Positions 9,897-18,991 of a DNA stretch of 64,000 nt are shown piece after piece; position 1 is the stretch's first letter, and the number at the start of each line of letters is the position of its first letter. Under the pieces are notes generated by a model. The model saw only the letters and a program-made list of their open reading frames with translations, was not told where the DNA came from and made no database searches. The position numbers and the translations under genes were made by a program. The stretch comes from Ramlibacter sp. WS9 (GTDB lineage Bacteria > Pseudomonadota > Gammaproteobacteria > Burkholderiales > Burkholderiaceae_C): NCBI RefSeq assembly GCF_003797765.1, contig NZ_RKMB01000001.1:496001-560000 (forward strand). Direction: 5' to 3'.

Positions 9897-10955
9897 ATGA
9901 AGGCATTGCGTTGGCACGGCCCACGGGACCTGCGCCTGGTGGAATTGGTGGAGCCAGTGTTGGAGACGGGCGAAGTACGCATCAGCGTGGCCTATTGCGG
10001 CATCTGCGGGAGCGACCTGCATGAATACGTCGACGGCCCGCATGCGATTCCTGTCGACTGCCCGCACCCCATCTCACGCCGGCGCGCACCCATGACCCTC
10101 GGTCACGAGTTCTGTGGCACGGTGGTGGAATCCGCCGACCCGGGCGTGCGGGCAGGCACGCGCGTGGCGGTCGAGCCCGAGTACCGCTGTGGACACTGCG
10201 ACTACTGTCGCATGGGCCAGTACAACCGCTGCGTTGACATGGGTTTCGTCGGCCTCATGGGCGACGGTGCGTTCGCTGAAACAGTGGTGGTGCCGTCGTA
10301 TACGGTTCATCCCCTTCCCGACGAGGTCAGCTACGTCCAGGCTGCTGCATTCGAGCCCGCAGCCGTGGCCCTGCACGCGGTCCGGTCGAGCGGATTGCGC
10401 GCGGGCGATGCCTGTGCGGTGTTCGGCATGGGCCCGGTGGGCCTGCTCACCGTGGCCTTGCTGCGCCAGTGCGGTGCCGGCGAGATCATCGCCGTCGATG
10501 TCGATGCCCATCGGCTGGCGCTCGCCGGCGCGATGGGCGCCAGCCGAGTCGTCGACGCGACGCGCGAGGACAGCACAAGCGCGGTCTTAGCTGCCACCTC
10601 TGGTCGAGGCGCTGCGATCGCGTTCGAAGTGGCGGGCGAGCAGGGCACGCTGGACGGGGCGCTCGCGTGTCTTCGCAAAGGGGGTGAGGCGGTGCTCGTC
10701 GGCTTGATGGGGAAAGCCCAGGTCGACATCTTCGACATCGTCAACCGCGAGTTGCGGCTCACGGGAAGCGTCGGCTACAGGGATGTCTTTCCGACGTTGA
10801 TCGCATGGACCGCCGCAGGCCGCATCGACCCTTCGGCGATCGTCACCCGAAAAGTCCCGCTCGCGCAGGCCGTGCCACACGGTTTTGACGCACTACTTGT
10901 CGACAAGGGCCAGGTGAAGGTCCTTGTCTCGCCAAATGACTACCTGACCGTCTGA
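9897..10955 (+). CDS. Zinc-dependent alcohol dehydrogenase (MDR superfamily)
   Basis: A 352-aa medium-chain dehydrogenase. Catalytic-zinc residues are in CGICGSD (C37) and GHEF; the structural-zinc lobe is CGHCDYCRMGQYNRC; the NAD(P)-binding motif is FGMGPVGLL. The sequence resembles the 2,3-butanediol/sorbitol dehydrogenase branch. The start at 9897 lies five bases after the cupin stop, so the two genes are probably co-transcribed. It may oxidise a vicinal diol or hydroxyketone to supply or process the cupin substrate. It is followed by leader copy 2. Confidence 0.9.
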   Translation: MKALRWHGPRDLRLVELVEPVLETGEVRISVAYCGICGSDLHEYVDGPHAIPVDCPHPISRRRAPMTLGHEFCGTVVESADPGVRAGTRVAVEPEYRCGHCDYCRMGQYNRCVDMGFVGLMGDGAFAETVVVPSYTVHPLPDEVSYVQAAAFEPAAVALHAVRSSGLRAGDACAVFGMGPVGLLTVALLRQCGAGEIIAVDVDAHRLALAGAMGASRVVDATREDSTSAVLAATSGRGAAIAFEVAGEQGTLDGALACLRKGGEAVLVGLMGKAQVDIFDIVNRELRLTGSVGYRDVFPTLIAWTAAGRIDPSAIVTRKVPLAQAVPHGFDALLVDKGQVKVLVSPNDYLTV

Positions 10956-10962
10956 GCTCGAA

Positions 10963-11076
10963 TGCCCGAGCGGGTACTGCGAATTGACTCACAGCGCACA
11001 ACGCGCGTGTTCCCTTGAAACACACCGGCCGCTCGCCGACCATCCGCTCCGAGTAAAGCAATAAAGGAGACAGACG
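10963..11076 (+). repeat. Duplicated leader module, copy 2
   Basis: Second copy of the module at 4755-4864. The 5' palindrome is kept as TGCCCG-AG-CGGGTA (one G-T pair replacing G-C). The hairpin is kept in a shifted register as GTGTT-CCCTTGA-AACAC, although its bases differ from copy 1. It ends with AAAGGAGACAG as ribosome-binding site before a TTG start. Retention of both fold and sequence in two otherwise unrelated operons supports a functional leader or operator. Confidence 0.8.
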
Positions 11077-12666
11077 TTGGACACTCAAGTCGTCGACTAC
11101 ATCGTGGTCGGAGCCGGCTCGGCCGGATGTGTGATCGCGCACCGCCTGGTCAAGGCGGGCCACTCGGTGATGGTGCTCGAGGCCGGCCCGACCGATGCGA
11201 GCAAATTCGTGAAGATGCCTGCGACGTTCGTGCGTGTCATCGGAACCGAGCGCTCGTGGGTCTACGAAACCGTTGCCCAACCCCATGCCAATGGCCGCAA
11301 GATGTACGTGCCGCAAGGGCGCATGAACGGGGGCGGCAGTTCGCTCAACGCGATGGTCTACATCCGCGGCGCGGCGGCGGACTACGACGCGTGGGCCGAT
11401 GCCGGCTGCGATGGTTGGGGCTGGAAGGACGTGCTGCCCGCGTTCAAGCGCGCTGAGAACAACATGCGCTTCTCCGGCGAGATGCATGGCACCGATGGGC
11501 CGCTGCATGTCAGCGACACGAAGTACCGCCATCCCCTGAGCCTGGCGTTCTTGAAGGCCGCGCAAGAAGCGGGCCTTCCCTACAACGACGATTTCAACAG
11601 CGGCAGCCAGGACGGCGTCGGTTTCTACCAGACCACGACGATCAACGGCTCACGCGGCAGCACGGCAGCGACATACCTGGCCGCGGTTCTTGGCGACCCG
11701 AAGCTCACTGTGGTCAACGGCGCCCATGTGCTGCGCGTGACGATCGAAGGCGGCAATGCGACGGGCGTCGAATACCGCCGCAGTGACGGCAGCACCGTGA
11801 AGGCGCGTGCCAACCGCGAAGTCGTGCTGAGCGCGGGTGCGCTGGCATCGCCGAAGCTACTGCAGGTGTCGGGCATCGGCCCCGCTGACCTGCTGCGCGA
11901 CCTGGGCGTCACGGTGCATCGCGATCTGCCCGGCGTGGGTGAGAACTTCCAGGACCATCTCGAGATCATCGCGCACGGCCGCTGCAAGGAACCGATCAGC
12001 CTGCTCGGGCAGGACAAGGGTCTTACGGCCTTGAAGCACGGCATCCAGTGGGAGCTGTTCAAGACGGGCCTGCTCACATCCAACGTGGTGGAGAGCGGTG
12101 GCTTTGTCGACACAGCCGGGACAGGTCGTCCCGATGTGCAGTTCCACGTGCTGCCCGTGCTGGTGGGCGATGTGGACCGTCCGATGCCAGAGGTGCATGG
12201 CATTTCCATCGACCCCTGCTTCCTGCGCCCGAAGTCGCGAGGCCGCGTTCGGGCCATCAGCGCGAACGCGATGGACCCGGCGCAGTTCGATGGCGGGTTT
12301 CTGTCGGAGCAGGAAGACACCGATACGCTCGTGCGCGGCCTCAAGCTGGCCCGCCGCATCATGCGGATGCCTTCGCTGCGCAAGGTCGTTGCCGAAGAGC
12401 TCTATCCAGGCCCCCAGGAGCACATGCCCGACAGCGAACTGGAGCAGTTCGTGCGCCAGTACGCCAAGACCGTCTATCACCCCGTGGGCACCTGCCGCAT
12501 CGGGAACGACCCGTTGGCCGTCGTCGATTCCCAACTGCGCGTGCACGGCGTCGGCCGTCTGCGCGTGTGCGATGCGTCGGTGATGCCCACCATCTGCAGC
12601 GGCAACACCAACGCGCCCACCATCATGATCGCCGAGCGCGGCGCCGAGTTCATGCTCGGCCGCTGA
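11077..12666 (+). CDS. GMC-family FAD alcohol oxidoreductase
   Basis: A 529-aa glucose-methanol-choline oxidoreductase. The FAD-binding motif GAGSAG is at residues 12-17, the GMC signature 1 region reads PQGRMNGGGSSLNAM, and the C-terminus has HPVGTCRIG with the active-site His and NTNAPTIM. The start is a TTG at 11077 with AAAGGAG seven bases upstream; no ATG is better placed. It resembles AlkJ/choline-dehydrogenase-type enzymes that oxidise primary alcohols to aldehydes. An aldehyde dehydrogenase follows 38 bp downstream, consistent with stepwise alcohol to acid oxidation. Confidence 0.92.
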   Translation: MDTQVVDYIVVGAGSAGCVIAHRLVKAGHSVMVLEAGPTDASKFVKMPATFVRVIGTERSWVYETVAQPHANGRKMYVPQGRMNGGGSSLNAMVYIRGAAADYDAWADAGCDGWGWKDVLPAFKRAENNMRFSGEMHGTDGPLHVSDTKYRHPLSLAFLKAAQEAGLPYNDDFNSGSQDGVGFYQTTTINGSRGSTAATYLAAVLGDPKLTVVNGAHVLRVTIEGGNATGVEYRRSDGSTVKARANREVVLSAGALASPKLLQVSGIGPADLLRDLGVTVHRDLPGVGENFQDHLEIIAHGRCKEPISLLGQDKGLTALKHGIQWELFKTGLLTSNVVESGGFVDTAGTGRPDVQFHVLPVLVGDVDRPMPEVHGISIDPCFLRPKSRGRVRAISANAMDPAQFDGGFLSEQEDTDTLVRGLKLARRIMRMPSLRKVVAEELYPGPQEHMPDSELEQFVRQYAKTVYHPVGTCRIGNDPLAVVDSQLRVHGVGRLRVCDASVMPTICSGNTNAPTIMIAERGAEFMLGR

Positions 12667-12704
12667 GCGGTGCGAGTTTCTCTTCCCCCAACCCATCCCG
12701 CACC

Positions 12705-14207
12705 ATGAACCCCAAAGACCTTTCCCAACAGGAGCTGGCACGCATCAGCTTCCTTTCGCGGCGCAGCTTCGGCAATTTCATCGACGGCGAGTTCCGCGAA
12801 TCCCGCAGCGGCAAGCGCATCGATGTCATCGATCCGGCTTCGGAAATGATCGTGGCCGACACGCCCGACAGCGACCAGGGCGATGTGGATGCCGCCGTCG
12901 CCGCCGCGCGCAGGGCGCTGGAAGATTCGGCTTGGTCCCGCATGCGCCCAGCCGACCGCGAGCGCGCGCTGTTCCGCCTTTCGCAACTGATCGAAGAGCA
13001 CGGCGACGAGCTGAGCGCGATGGAGACGCTGCAAAGCGGCAAGCTGCAAGGCGTCGCACGCATGATCGACGTGGGTTTCTCCGCCGAGTTCGTGCGCTAC
13101 ATGGCAGGCTGGGCCACCAAGCTCGAAGGCAGCACGCTGCAGCCTTCGATCCCGTTCCCTCCGGGCGCCCGCTACCACACCTACACGCAACGCGAACCGG
13201 TGGGCGTGGTCGGCGCGGTGGTGCCCTGGAACTTCCCCTTGGCCATCGCGCTGTGGAAGATCGCCCCGGCGCTTGCGGCCGGCTGCACGGTGGTGCTCAA
13301 GCCCTCGCCCGAAACGCCGTTGACCGCGCTGCGCCTGGCCGCACTCGCGCTGGAAGCAGGCATCCCTGCCGGTGCCTTGAACGTCGTGTGCGGCGGCAGT
13401 ACAGCTGGCGCCGCATTGTGCGCACATCCCGGTGTCGACAAGATCAGCTTCACCGGCAGCACCGCAACGGGGCGAGCCATCGGGCACACCGCCGTCGACC
13501 GCATGGCGCGTTTCACGCTGGAGCTCGGCGGCAAGTCACCCATGATCGTTTTGCCCGATGCAGATCCTGCCGCAGCCGCGGCCGGCGCCGCCATGGGCAT
13601 CTTCTTCAACCAGGGCCAGGTCTGCGCCGCGAGTTCGCGGCTGTATGTCCACCGCAGCCTGTTCGACCAGGTCGTGAACGAGGTCGCACGCCAGGCAGAG
13701 GGAATGCGTATCGGCTCGGGCTTCGACGCCGCCGCGCAGTTGGGGCCCGTCGTCTCGCGCAGGCACTTCGACCGCGTGATGGGTTTCATCGACGGCGCGC
13801 GTCGCGAAGGCGCTACGGCCCTGACCGGTGGCGCCCGCGCACGCGATGCCGGCTGCTTCATCCAACCGACCGTGTTCGTCGACGTGAATCCCGGCATGCA
13901 GGTCGTGCGCGAAGAGGTGTTCGGCCCCGTGCTGGTCGCCATGCCGTTCGACGACGTGGAGGACGCCATCCGCCAGGCCAACGATTCACCCTTCGGGCTG
14001 ACCGCCAGTGTGTGGTCGAACAACCTCTCGGCTGTACACCGGATCATTCCTCGCATCAAGGCCGGAACGGTGTGGGTCAACACCCACAACCTGCTCGACG
14101 CGAATTTGCCCTTCGGTGGCTACAAGCAAAGCGGTTTCGGCCGTGACCTCGGCCGCGCGGCGGTCGAGTCCTACACGGAACAGAAGAGCGTCTGCATGTC
14201 GGTCTGA
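12705..14207 (+). CDS. NAD(P)-dependent aldehyde dehydrogenase
   Basis: A 500-aa aldehyde dehydrogenase. The general base is E273 in ELGGKSP and the nucleophile is C307 in NQGQVCAASS; FTGSTATGR is the NAD-binding segment and PWNFPL the substrate-channel motif. The ATG at 12705 follows the GMC gene by 38 bp. It probably converts the aldehyde made by the GMC enzyme to the acid. The family is too broad to give a substrate; betaine-aldehyde/gamma-aminobutyraldehyde dehydrogenases are the closest in general look. Confidence 0.93.
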   Translation: MNPKDLSQQELARISFLSRRSFGNFIDGEFRESRSGKRIDVIDPASEMIVADTPDSDQGDVDAAVAAARRALEDSAWSRMRPADRERALFRLSQLIEEHGDELSAMETLQSGKLQGVARMIDVGFSAEFVRYMAGWATKLEGSTLQPSIPFPPGARYHTYTQREPVGVVGAVVPWNFPLAIALWKIAPALAAGCTVVLKPSPETPLTALRLAALALEAGIPAGALNVVCGGSTAGAALCAHPGVDKISFTGSTATGRAIGHTAVDRMARFTLELGGKSPMIVLPDADPAAAAAGAAMGIFFNQGQVCAASSRLYVHRSLFDQVVNEVARQAEGMRIGSGFDAAAQLGPVVSRRHFDRVMGFIDGARREGATALTGGARARDAGCFIQPTVFVDVNPGMQVVREEVFGPVLVAMPFDDVEDAIRQANDSPFGLTASVWSNNLSAVHRIIPRIKAGTVWVNTHNLLDANLPFGGYKQSGFGRDLGRAAVESYTEQKSVCMSV

Positions 14208-14243
14208 CGCACCGGCTCAATCTTAAAAAACTGAGGAGACAAC

Positions 14244-15140
14244 ATGAGAAAAATGGGAACGCCCACCGCGGCTGCGGTGTTGGCGCTGGCTTGTATCGCG
14301 TCCGTGGCGCAAGCCGGCGAAGGCGGCGGCTCCAGCTACAACGGCGGAGTCGAGAACTTCATGGCGGGGGCGGCGCCGCCCCCCGGCTTTTACGTGCTGG
14401 AGTACGGCAATGTCTATCACGCCAGCAAGCTGAAAGACAACGCGGGCAATGATGTGCCGCTGCCGACGTTCAAGGTCGGGGCCGTTGCCGCAGCGACCCG
14501 CTTCGTCTGGTCCACGCCAACCATCATCGGCGGTGGCAACGTGATCTGGCATGCGATCGTGCCCATCGTGAACCTGGACGTCGAGGTGCCGGGCGCATCG
14601 CAGAACAAGACGGGCCTGGGCGACATCACGTTCGGTCCGGCGCTGTCGTTCCACCATTCCCCCAATTTGCACAGCGTGCTCGCGCTCGACTTCGTTGCGC
14701 CCGTCGGCAGCTATCGCAAAAACGACCTGGCGAACATCGGACGCAACTATTGGTCCGTGCAGCCGCTGTACACGATGAGCTACCTCGATAAGGCCGGCCT
14801 CAATGCCGACTTCAAGCTCACCTTCAACTTCAGCCGCCGCAACTCCGATACCGACTACCGCTCCGGCAACGAGGTCTATCTGGACTATTCCGCCGGCTGG
14901 GGCATGGGCAATGGCTGGGTGTTGGGTGTCGGCGGCTATGCGATGCGCCAATTCTCCGACGACGAGAGCGCCGGCGTCTCCTTGCCCGGAAGCAGGGGGC
15001 AGGCCTTCGCGATCGGCCCCTCCCTGAAGTACGACAACGGCAAGGGCTGGTTCATTACGGCCAAGTTGCAACGCGAGATGTCTGTGCGCAACCGCCCCGA
15101 AGGCAGCGCGCTGTGGATCAAGAGCACCGTTCCTTTCTAA
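14244..15140 (+). CDS. Outer-membrane MetA/SphA-like transporter
   Basis: A 298-aa exported protein with a clear Sec signal (hydrophobic TAAAVLALACIASVAQA, cleavage after AQA) and alternating beta-strand patterns ending in the aromatic tail STVPF typical of outer-membrane beta-barrels. It resembles the 'phenol degradation protein meta' family, proposed to take up hydrophobic aromatics. GAGG ribosome-binding site precedes the ATG. It lies between the oxidising enzymes and an ABC importer, fitting a role as the outer-membrane entry port for the pathway substrate. Confidence 0.82.
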   Translation: MRKMGTPTAAAVLALACIASVAQAGEGGGSSYNGGVENFMAGAAPPPGFYVLEYGNVYHASKLKDNAGNDVPLPTFKVGAVAAATRFVWSTPTIIGGGNVIWHAIVPIVNLDVEVPGASQNKTGLGDITFGPALSFHHSPNLHSVLALDFVAPVGSYRKNDLANIGRNYWSVQPLYTMSYLDKAGLNADFKLTFNFSRRNSDTDYRSGNEVYLDYSAGWGMGNGWVLGVGGYAMRQFSDDESAGVSLPGSRGQAFAIGPSLKYDNGKGWFITAKLQREMSVRNRPEGSALWIKSTVPF

Positions 15141-15153
15141 CCCGGAGATCACC

Positions 15154-16404
15154 ATGAAGCAGATTTTCAAGACAGTTCTTGTTGGCGCGGTCCTGGTGGC
15201 CGCCGGCAGCGCGATGGCGCAAGGCAAGCCCGTTTGCGGCCTCAACAATGGCAAGGCGGCCACGGGCGAGCCGATCGCGGTGGGCGCCGTGGTCGGCAAG
15301 ACCGGCCCGGACGACTTCAGCGCCTCGGCGCTGGCGGCCCAGGCGTACTTCAAGTGCGTCAATGCCAACGGCGGCATCAACGGCCGGCCGATCGAGTTCA
15401 CGATCGCCGATGACCAGTGGAATCCCGAAGTTGCGGCCCAGGTCGCGGCCAAACTCGTGAAAGACCGCAAGGTCGTCGCGATGGTGGGTAGTTCCAGCTT
15501 CGTCGAGTGCGGTGTCAACGGCAAGATGTACGCCCAGGAAGACGTCATGGTGATCGCCGGCGTCGGCGTGCCGCGCGAGTGCTTCTTCGCGAAGAACTAC
15601 GTTCCGGTGAATGCCGGGCCGCGCGTTTCCGCCACCGTCGCCGCGATGTACGCCGCACAGCAATACAAGGCCAAGCGCATGGTGTGCGTGATCCCGAACA
15701 TTCCGAGCCTGGGCAACTGGGCCTGCGACGGCGCGAAGGATTGGGGCAAGGTGAACGGTGTCGAGGTCGACGTGATCACCATCGACCCGGGATCGCCTGA
15801 TGCAACGTCAACGATGCTGCAGGCCGCGGCGAAGAAGCCGGACGTCATCGTGCTCAACGTTCCCAAGGGCATCATGGTGCCGATGCTGGCGGCTGCGGAA
15901 CAGCAGGGTCTTGCCAAGAAGATTCACTTCGTCAGCAGCACGCCCGCCTACAACTTCGACGTGCCCAAGACGATCGGCCCGGCATGGAATGGCAACTTCG
16001 ACATCCACCTGGAGTTCATGCCCGTCGAGTCCGCAGGCAAGGACAACATGAACTGGAAGGCGACGATGGAAGCCTTCGCCGGCAAGAACGATCCGCGCGA
16101 CTCTTTCGCGCAGGCGGGCTACCTGGCTGCGCGGATCGCGACCGAAGCGCTGCTCAAGCTCGATCCGAAGAAGATCGACCGCGCGACTGTCAGCACGGCG
16201 CTGCGCAACGTGAAGGGCTTCCAGAGCGACATCCTGTGCCGGCCGTTCTACGTCGGCACCGGTCCACGCCACAACGCCAACAGCTCGGGCCCCATCGCCC
16301 AGGTCAGCGGCAACGGCTTCAAGCAGGTGAGCAACGGCTGCCTGATGGCCGCGGACCCGGAACTGGCCGACCTGCGCGCGCAGGAAAAGCAGATGGGCCT
16401 CTGA
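15154..16404 (+). CDS. Periplasmic binding protein, branched-chain-type ABC importer
   Basis: A 416-aa exported solute-binding protein with signal peptide MKQIFKTVLVGAVLVAAGSAMA. The body has the two-lobed Leu/Ile/Val-binding fold, recognised by VGAVVGKTGPDDFSASALAAQ, FKCVNANGGINGRP and FTIADDQWNPEVAAQ. It begins a five-gene cassette (binding protein, two permeases, two ATPases) in which most junctions overlap. Such LivK-like proteins next to catabolic enzymes often bind aromatic or short organic acids rather than amino acids; a role in taking up the island's substrate is inferred from position. Confidence 0.88.
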   Translation: MKQIFKTVLVGAVLVAAGSAMAQGKPVCGLNNGKAATGEPIAVGAVVGKTGPDDFSASALAAQAYFKCVNANGGINGRPIEFTIADDQWNPEVAAQVAAKLVKDRKVVAMVGSSSFVECGVNGKMYAQEDVMVIAGVGVPRECFFAKNYVPVNAGPRVSATVAAMYAAQQYKAKRMVCVIPNIPSLGNWACDGAKDWGKVNGVEVDVITIDPGSPDATSTMLQAAAKKPDVIVLNVPKGIMVPMLAAAEQQGLAKKIHFVSSTPAYNFDVPKTIGPAWNGNFDIHLEFMPVESAGKDNMNWKATMEAFAGKNDPRDSFAQAGYLAARIATEALLKLDPKKIDRATVSTALRNVKGFQSDILCRPFYVGTGPRHNANSSGPIAQVSGNGFKQVSNGCLMAADPELADLRAQEKQMGL

Positions 16405-16422
16405 TCCCAACTCGGAACCGCC

Positions 16423-17280
16423 ATGTCTGAAATGCTGCCCTTCCTGGTCTCCGGCCTCGGCGTGGGCGCCGTGTACGCGATGTCGGGCGTGGGCCTGGTG
16501 GTGCTGTACCGCTCGTCGGGGGTGCTGAACTTCGCGTTCGGCGCGCTCGGCGCAATCGCCGCGTACGTGGCGTGGTCGGCGCTGGACCATGAATGGCCGC
16601 TGGCGCTGGCCGCGCTGGCGGCAGTCTTCACCGCCGTTGCGATCTCTTTCGCCTACGGCCGCTTGCTCGCGCCCGGCCTGGCGGAAAGCGACCCGACGGT
16701 GCGCTCGGTTGGCACGCTGGGCCTCGCGCTGGTGCTGCTCGGGTTCACCGAGTGGTTCTGGGGCGAGCAGCCGCGCCGGCTGGTACTGCCGACCGACAGC
16801 GGGGCGATCGAGCTCGCGGACGTGCGCCTGACCTACACGCGCGTCGTGGGCTTGGCTCTGGCCATTTCGATGATGACGGCGGTGGGCCTGCTGTTGGCGC
16901 GCACCCGCATCGGTCTTGCCATGCGCGCCTTGGCCGACCAGCGCGGACTGAGCGCCATCCTCGGCATCCGCGTGCTGCAGGTCGATACCGCGGCCTGGGT
17001 GATCTCAGGCGCGTTCGCGGGCGTCTGCGGCTTGCTGCTGGGCAACATCGTCCGGCTGCAAGCCACCGTGCTGACCTTTCTCGTGATTCCTGCGTTCGCC
17101 GCCGCCATCATCGGCCGCCTCTCTTCGTTGCCCGCGACTGTTGCCGCGGGCCTGGCAATCGGGATGCTGGAGGCCGTCGCCGTGCTGGTGCCCGGATTCT
17201 CGCCATTCAGGACAGCCACTCCCTTTCTTATCGCGCTCGCCGCCATCGTGTTGTGGCGCGACGCCTCCCGCAAAGCATGA
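16423..17280 (+). CDS. ABC transporter inner-membrane permease (LivH-like)
   Basis: A 285-aa integral membrane protein with about eight hydrophobic segments. The start MLPFLVSGLGVGAVYAMSGVGL is typical of LivH, as is the conserved loop GLAMRALADQRGLSAILGIRV with a mid-protein EAA-like region. It starts 18 bp after the binding protein and ends in an ATGA overlap with the next permease. It should form the translocation pore with the LivM-like partner. Confidence 0.9.
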   Translation: MSEMLPFLVSGLGVGAVYAMSGVGLVVLYRSSGVLNFAFGALGAIAAYVAWSALDHEWPLALAALAAVFTAVAISFAYGRLLAPGLAESDPTVRSVGTLGLALVLLGFTEWFWGEQPRRLVLPTDSGAIELADVRLTYTRVVGLALAISMMTAVGLLLARTRIGLAMRALADQRGLSAILGIRVLQVDTAAWVISGAFAGVCGLLLGNIVRLQATVLTFLVIPAFAAAIIGRLSSLPATVAAGLAIGMLEAVAVLVPGFSPFRTATPFLIALAAIVLWRDASRKA

Positions 17281-18284
17281 CTCCCGATTCTGTCCGGCTC
17301 GAGCGGCGTGCCGCCCGCCTTTCGCTCGTTCGCATGGCGCTCCTCGTGCTTGTGCTCGGCGCGCTGCTGCCGTGGATAGCGAACGCGTATTGGGCCAAGA
17401 CACTGACCTCTTCGCTGGCACTGGCCATCGCTGCCGCGGGCGTGGCCTTGCTCTACGGCCAGCTCGGCCTGGTGAGCCTGTGCCAGTACGCCTTGCTGGG
17501 TGCGGGCGGCTGGGTCGCGCTGCGTGTGGGCCATGGACTGCAGTGGCCGTTCGAAGCCTGCGTGCTCGCGGGTGGGCTGTCGGCAGGAGTCCTGGGAATG
17601 CTCGCCGGACTACCGGCCTTGCGCTTGAAGGGCCTCTACTTGGCGCTGGTCACGCTGATGCTCGCCGGGGGCTTCCAGGTGGTGATCAGCGCCACGGGGT
17701 TTCCCGACGGCGGCCCGGGTTGGCTCGGACGCATCGCCGGCAGTGAAAGGCTGGTGATGCCCCGGCCCGCGATCGCGCAGGAGGAGGGCGCTTACCTCGC
17801 CTACGTCGCGGCCTGGCTGGCGACCATGCTCACCGTGATCGAGCTGCACCGCCGCACGCGCGCCGGCCGATCCTGGGCGCTGATTCGCCGGGGCGAAGCA
17901 GTCGCCGAGGGCGCGGGGGTCAACGTGCTGCTCTACCAAACATGGGCCTTTGGTCTCGCCGGTGTCTGCGCCGGCGTGGCGGGCGCGCTGCTCGCGGGCG
18001 CGGTAGGCCAGCTGGACGGCCGCGCTTTCGCGGCCAGCGAGTCGGTGATGCTCTTTGCGCTCACGCTGATCGGCGGTGCCTATCATTGGGCCGGCGCGCT
18101 GGTGGCCGGGCTGCTCCTGCGGGCAGTGCCGTCGTTGCTGGTCGACCTCGGCGTGAACGGTTACCTCGCCATGATCTTCTTCGGCGCGGCACTGCTGCAT
18201 GCCCTCATCACGGCGCCGCGCGGTCTCGCCGGCCAGTGGATGGCGGCATTCGCCCGCGTGCGTGCGCGCAGGAGAGCGCCATGA
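17277..18284 (+). CDS. ABC transporter inner-membrane permease (LivM-like)
   Basis: A 335-aa membrane protein whose ATG overlaps the preceding stop as ATGA and whose stop overlaps the next gene in the same way. LivM traits are YGQLGLVSLCQYALLGAGGW in the first third and the cytoplasmic loop WALIRRGEAVAEGAGVNV before further membrane helices (ALTLIGGAYHWAGALVAG). It is the second permease of the importer that begins at 15154. The open frame extends far upstream but inside livH-like coding sequence, so the overlap start is chosen. Confidence 0.9.
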   Translation: MTPDSVRLERRAARLSLVRMALLVLVLGALLPWIANAYWAKTLTSSLALAIAAAGVALLYGQLGLVSLCQYALLGAGGWVALRVGHGLQWPFEACVLAGGLSAGVLGMLAGLPALRLKGLYLALVTLMLAGGFQVVISATGFPDGGPGWLGRIAGSERLVMPRPAIAQEEGAYLAYVAAWLATMLTVIELHRRTRAGRSWALIRRGEAVAEGAGVNVLLYQTWAFGLAGVCAGVAGALLAGAVGQLDGRAFAASESVMLFALTLIGGAYHWAGALVAGLLLRAVPSLLVDLGVNGYLAMIFFGAALLHALITAPRGLAGQWMAAFARVRARRRAP

Positions 18285-18985
18285 TCGACATCCGTGGGCT
18301 CACCGTCGCTTTCGGCCCCGTCACCGTCATCGATGGGCTCGACGCGGTGTTCGACGCACCGGTATGCGGGCTCATCGGCCCGAACGGCGCGGGCAAAACG
18401 ACGCTGGTCAATGTGCTCAGCGGTTTTGTTCCTGCCAAGGCCGGTGAGGTGCGCATCAACGGGACGTCCCTTCTCGGCTTGAACACGGCGCGCCGAGTCC
18501 GCCTCGGCCTTCGCCGCTCTTTCCAGACCGAGCAGGTGGTCGAAGACCTCAGCGCGTGGGACAACGTGCAGGCCATGCTCGATCACGTGCCGCATTCGCT
18601 TGTGGACGCCCAGCGGCAGGTCTATCGCGCGCTGGAGCACACCGGCTTATTGGACTGCGCGGCCACGCCTGGCGGAGAGCTGGATCTGTTCCGGCGCCGC
18701 ATGGTCGAAGTGGCGAAGGCGCTGGTCGGCAAGCCGCGGCTCATCCTGTTCGACGAGCCGGGCGCCGGGCTGGACGAGCGCGAATCGCGCGTGCTTCGCG
18801 ACGCTATCGCCGCCATCCCTGAACAGTTCGGCGCACAGGTCGTGCTGATCGACCACGACGTGGACCTGATCGCGAACCTGTGCACGCAGACGCTGGTGCT
18901 CGACTTCGGCAAGAAGCTTGCGCTCGGGCCGACGCGCGCCGTGCTCGACGACCCTGCCGTGCAACGGGCCTATCTAGGAAGCTGA
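18281..18985 (+). CDS. ABC transporter ATPase (LivG-like) with degenerate signature motif
   Basis: A 234-aa ATPase. Walker A is GPNGAGKT, the Q-loop lies in RRSFQTEQVV, Walker B is LILFDEPGAGLDE and the switch His is in LIDHDVDLI. In place of the family's L-S-x-G-E/Q-Q signature the sequence reads GGELDLFRRRMVEVAKAL. The composite ATP site that would use this signature is therefore likely impaired, while the LivF-like partner has a standard one, making the transporter asymmetric. The protein is also slightly short for LivG (usually ~250 aa). Start is in an ATGA overlap. Confidence 0.87.
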   Translation: MIDIRGLTVAFGPVTVIDGLDAVFDAPVCGLIGPNGAGKTTLVNVLSGFVPAKAGEVRINGTSLLGLNTARRVRLGLRRSFQTEQVVEDLSAWDNVQAMLDHVPHSLVDAQRQVYRALEHTGLLDCAATPGGELDLFRRRMVEVAKALVGKPRLILFDEPGAGLDERESRVLRDAIAAIPEQFGAQVVLIDHDVDLIANLCTQTLVLDFGKKLALGPTRAVLDDPAVQRAYLGS

Positions 18986-18991
18986 CCCGCG

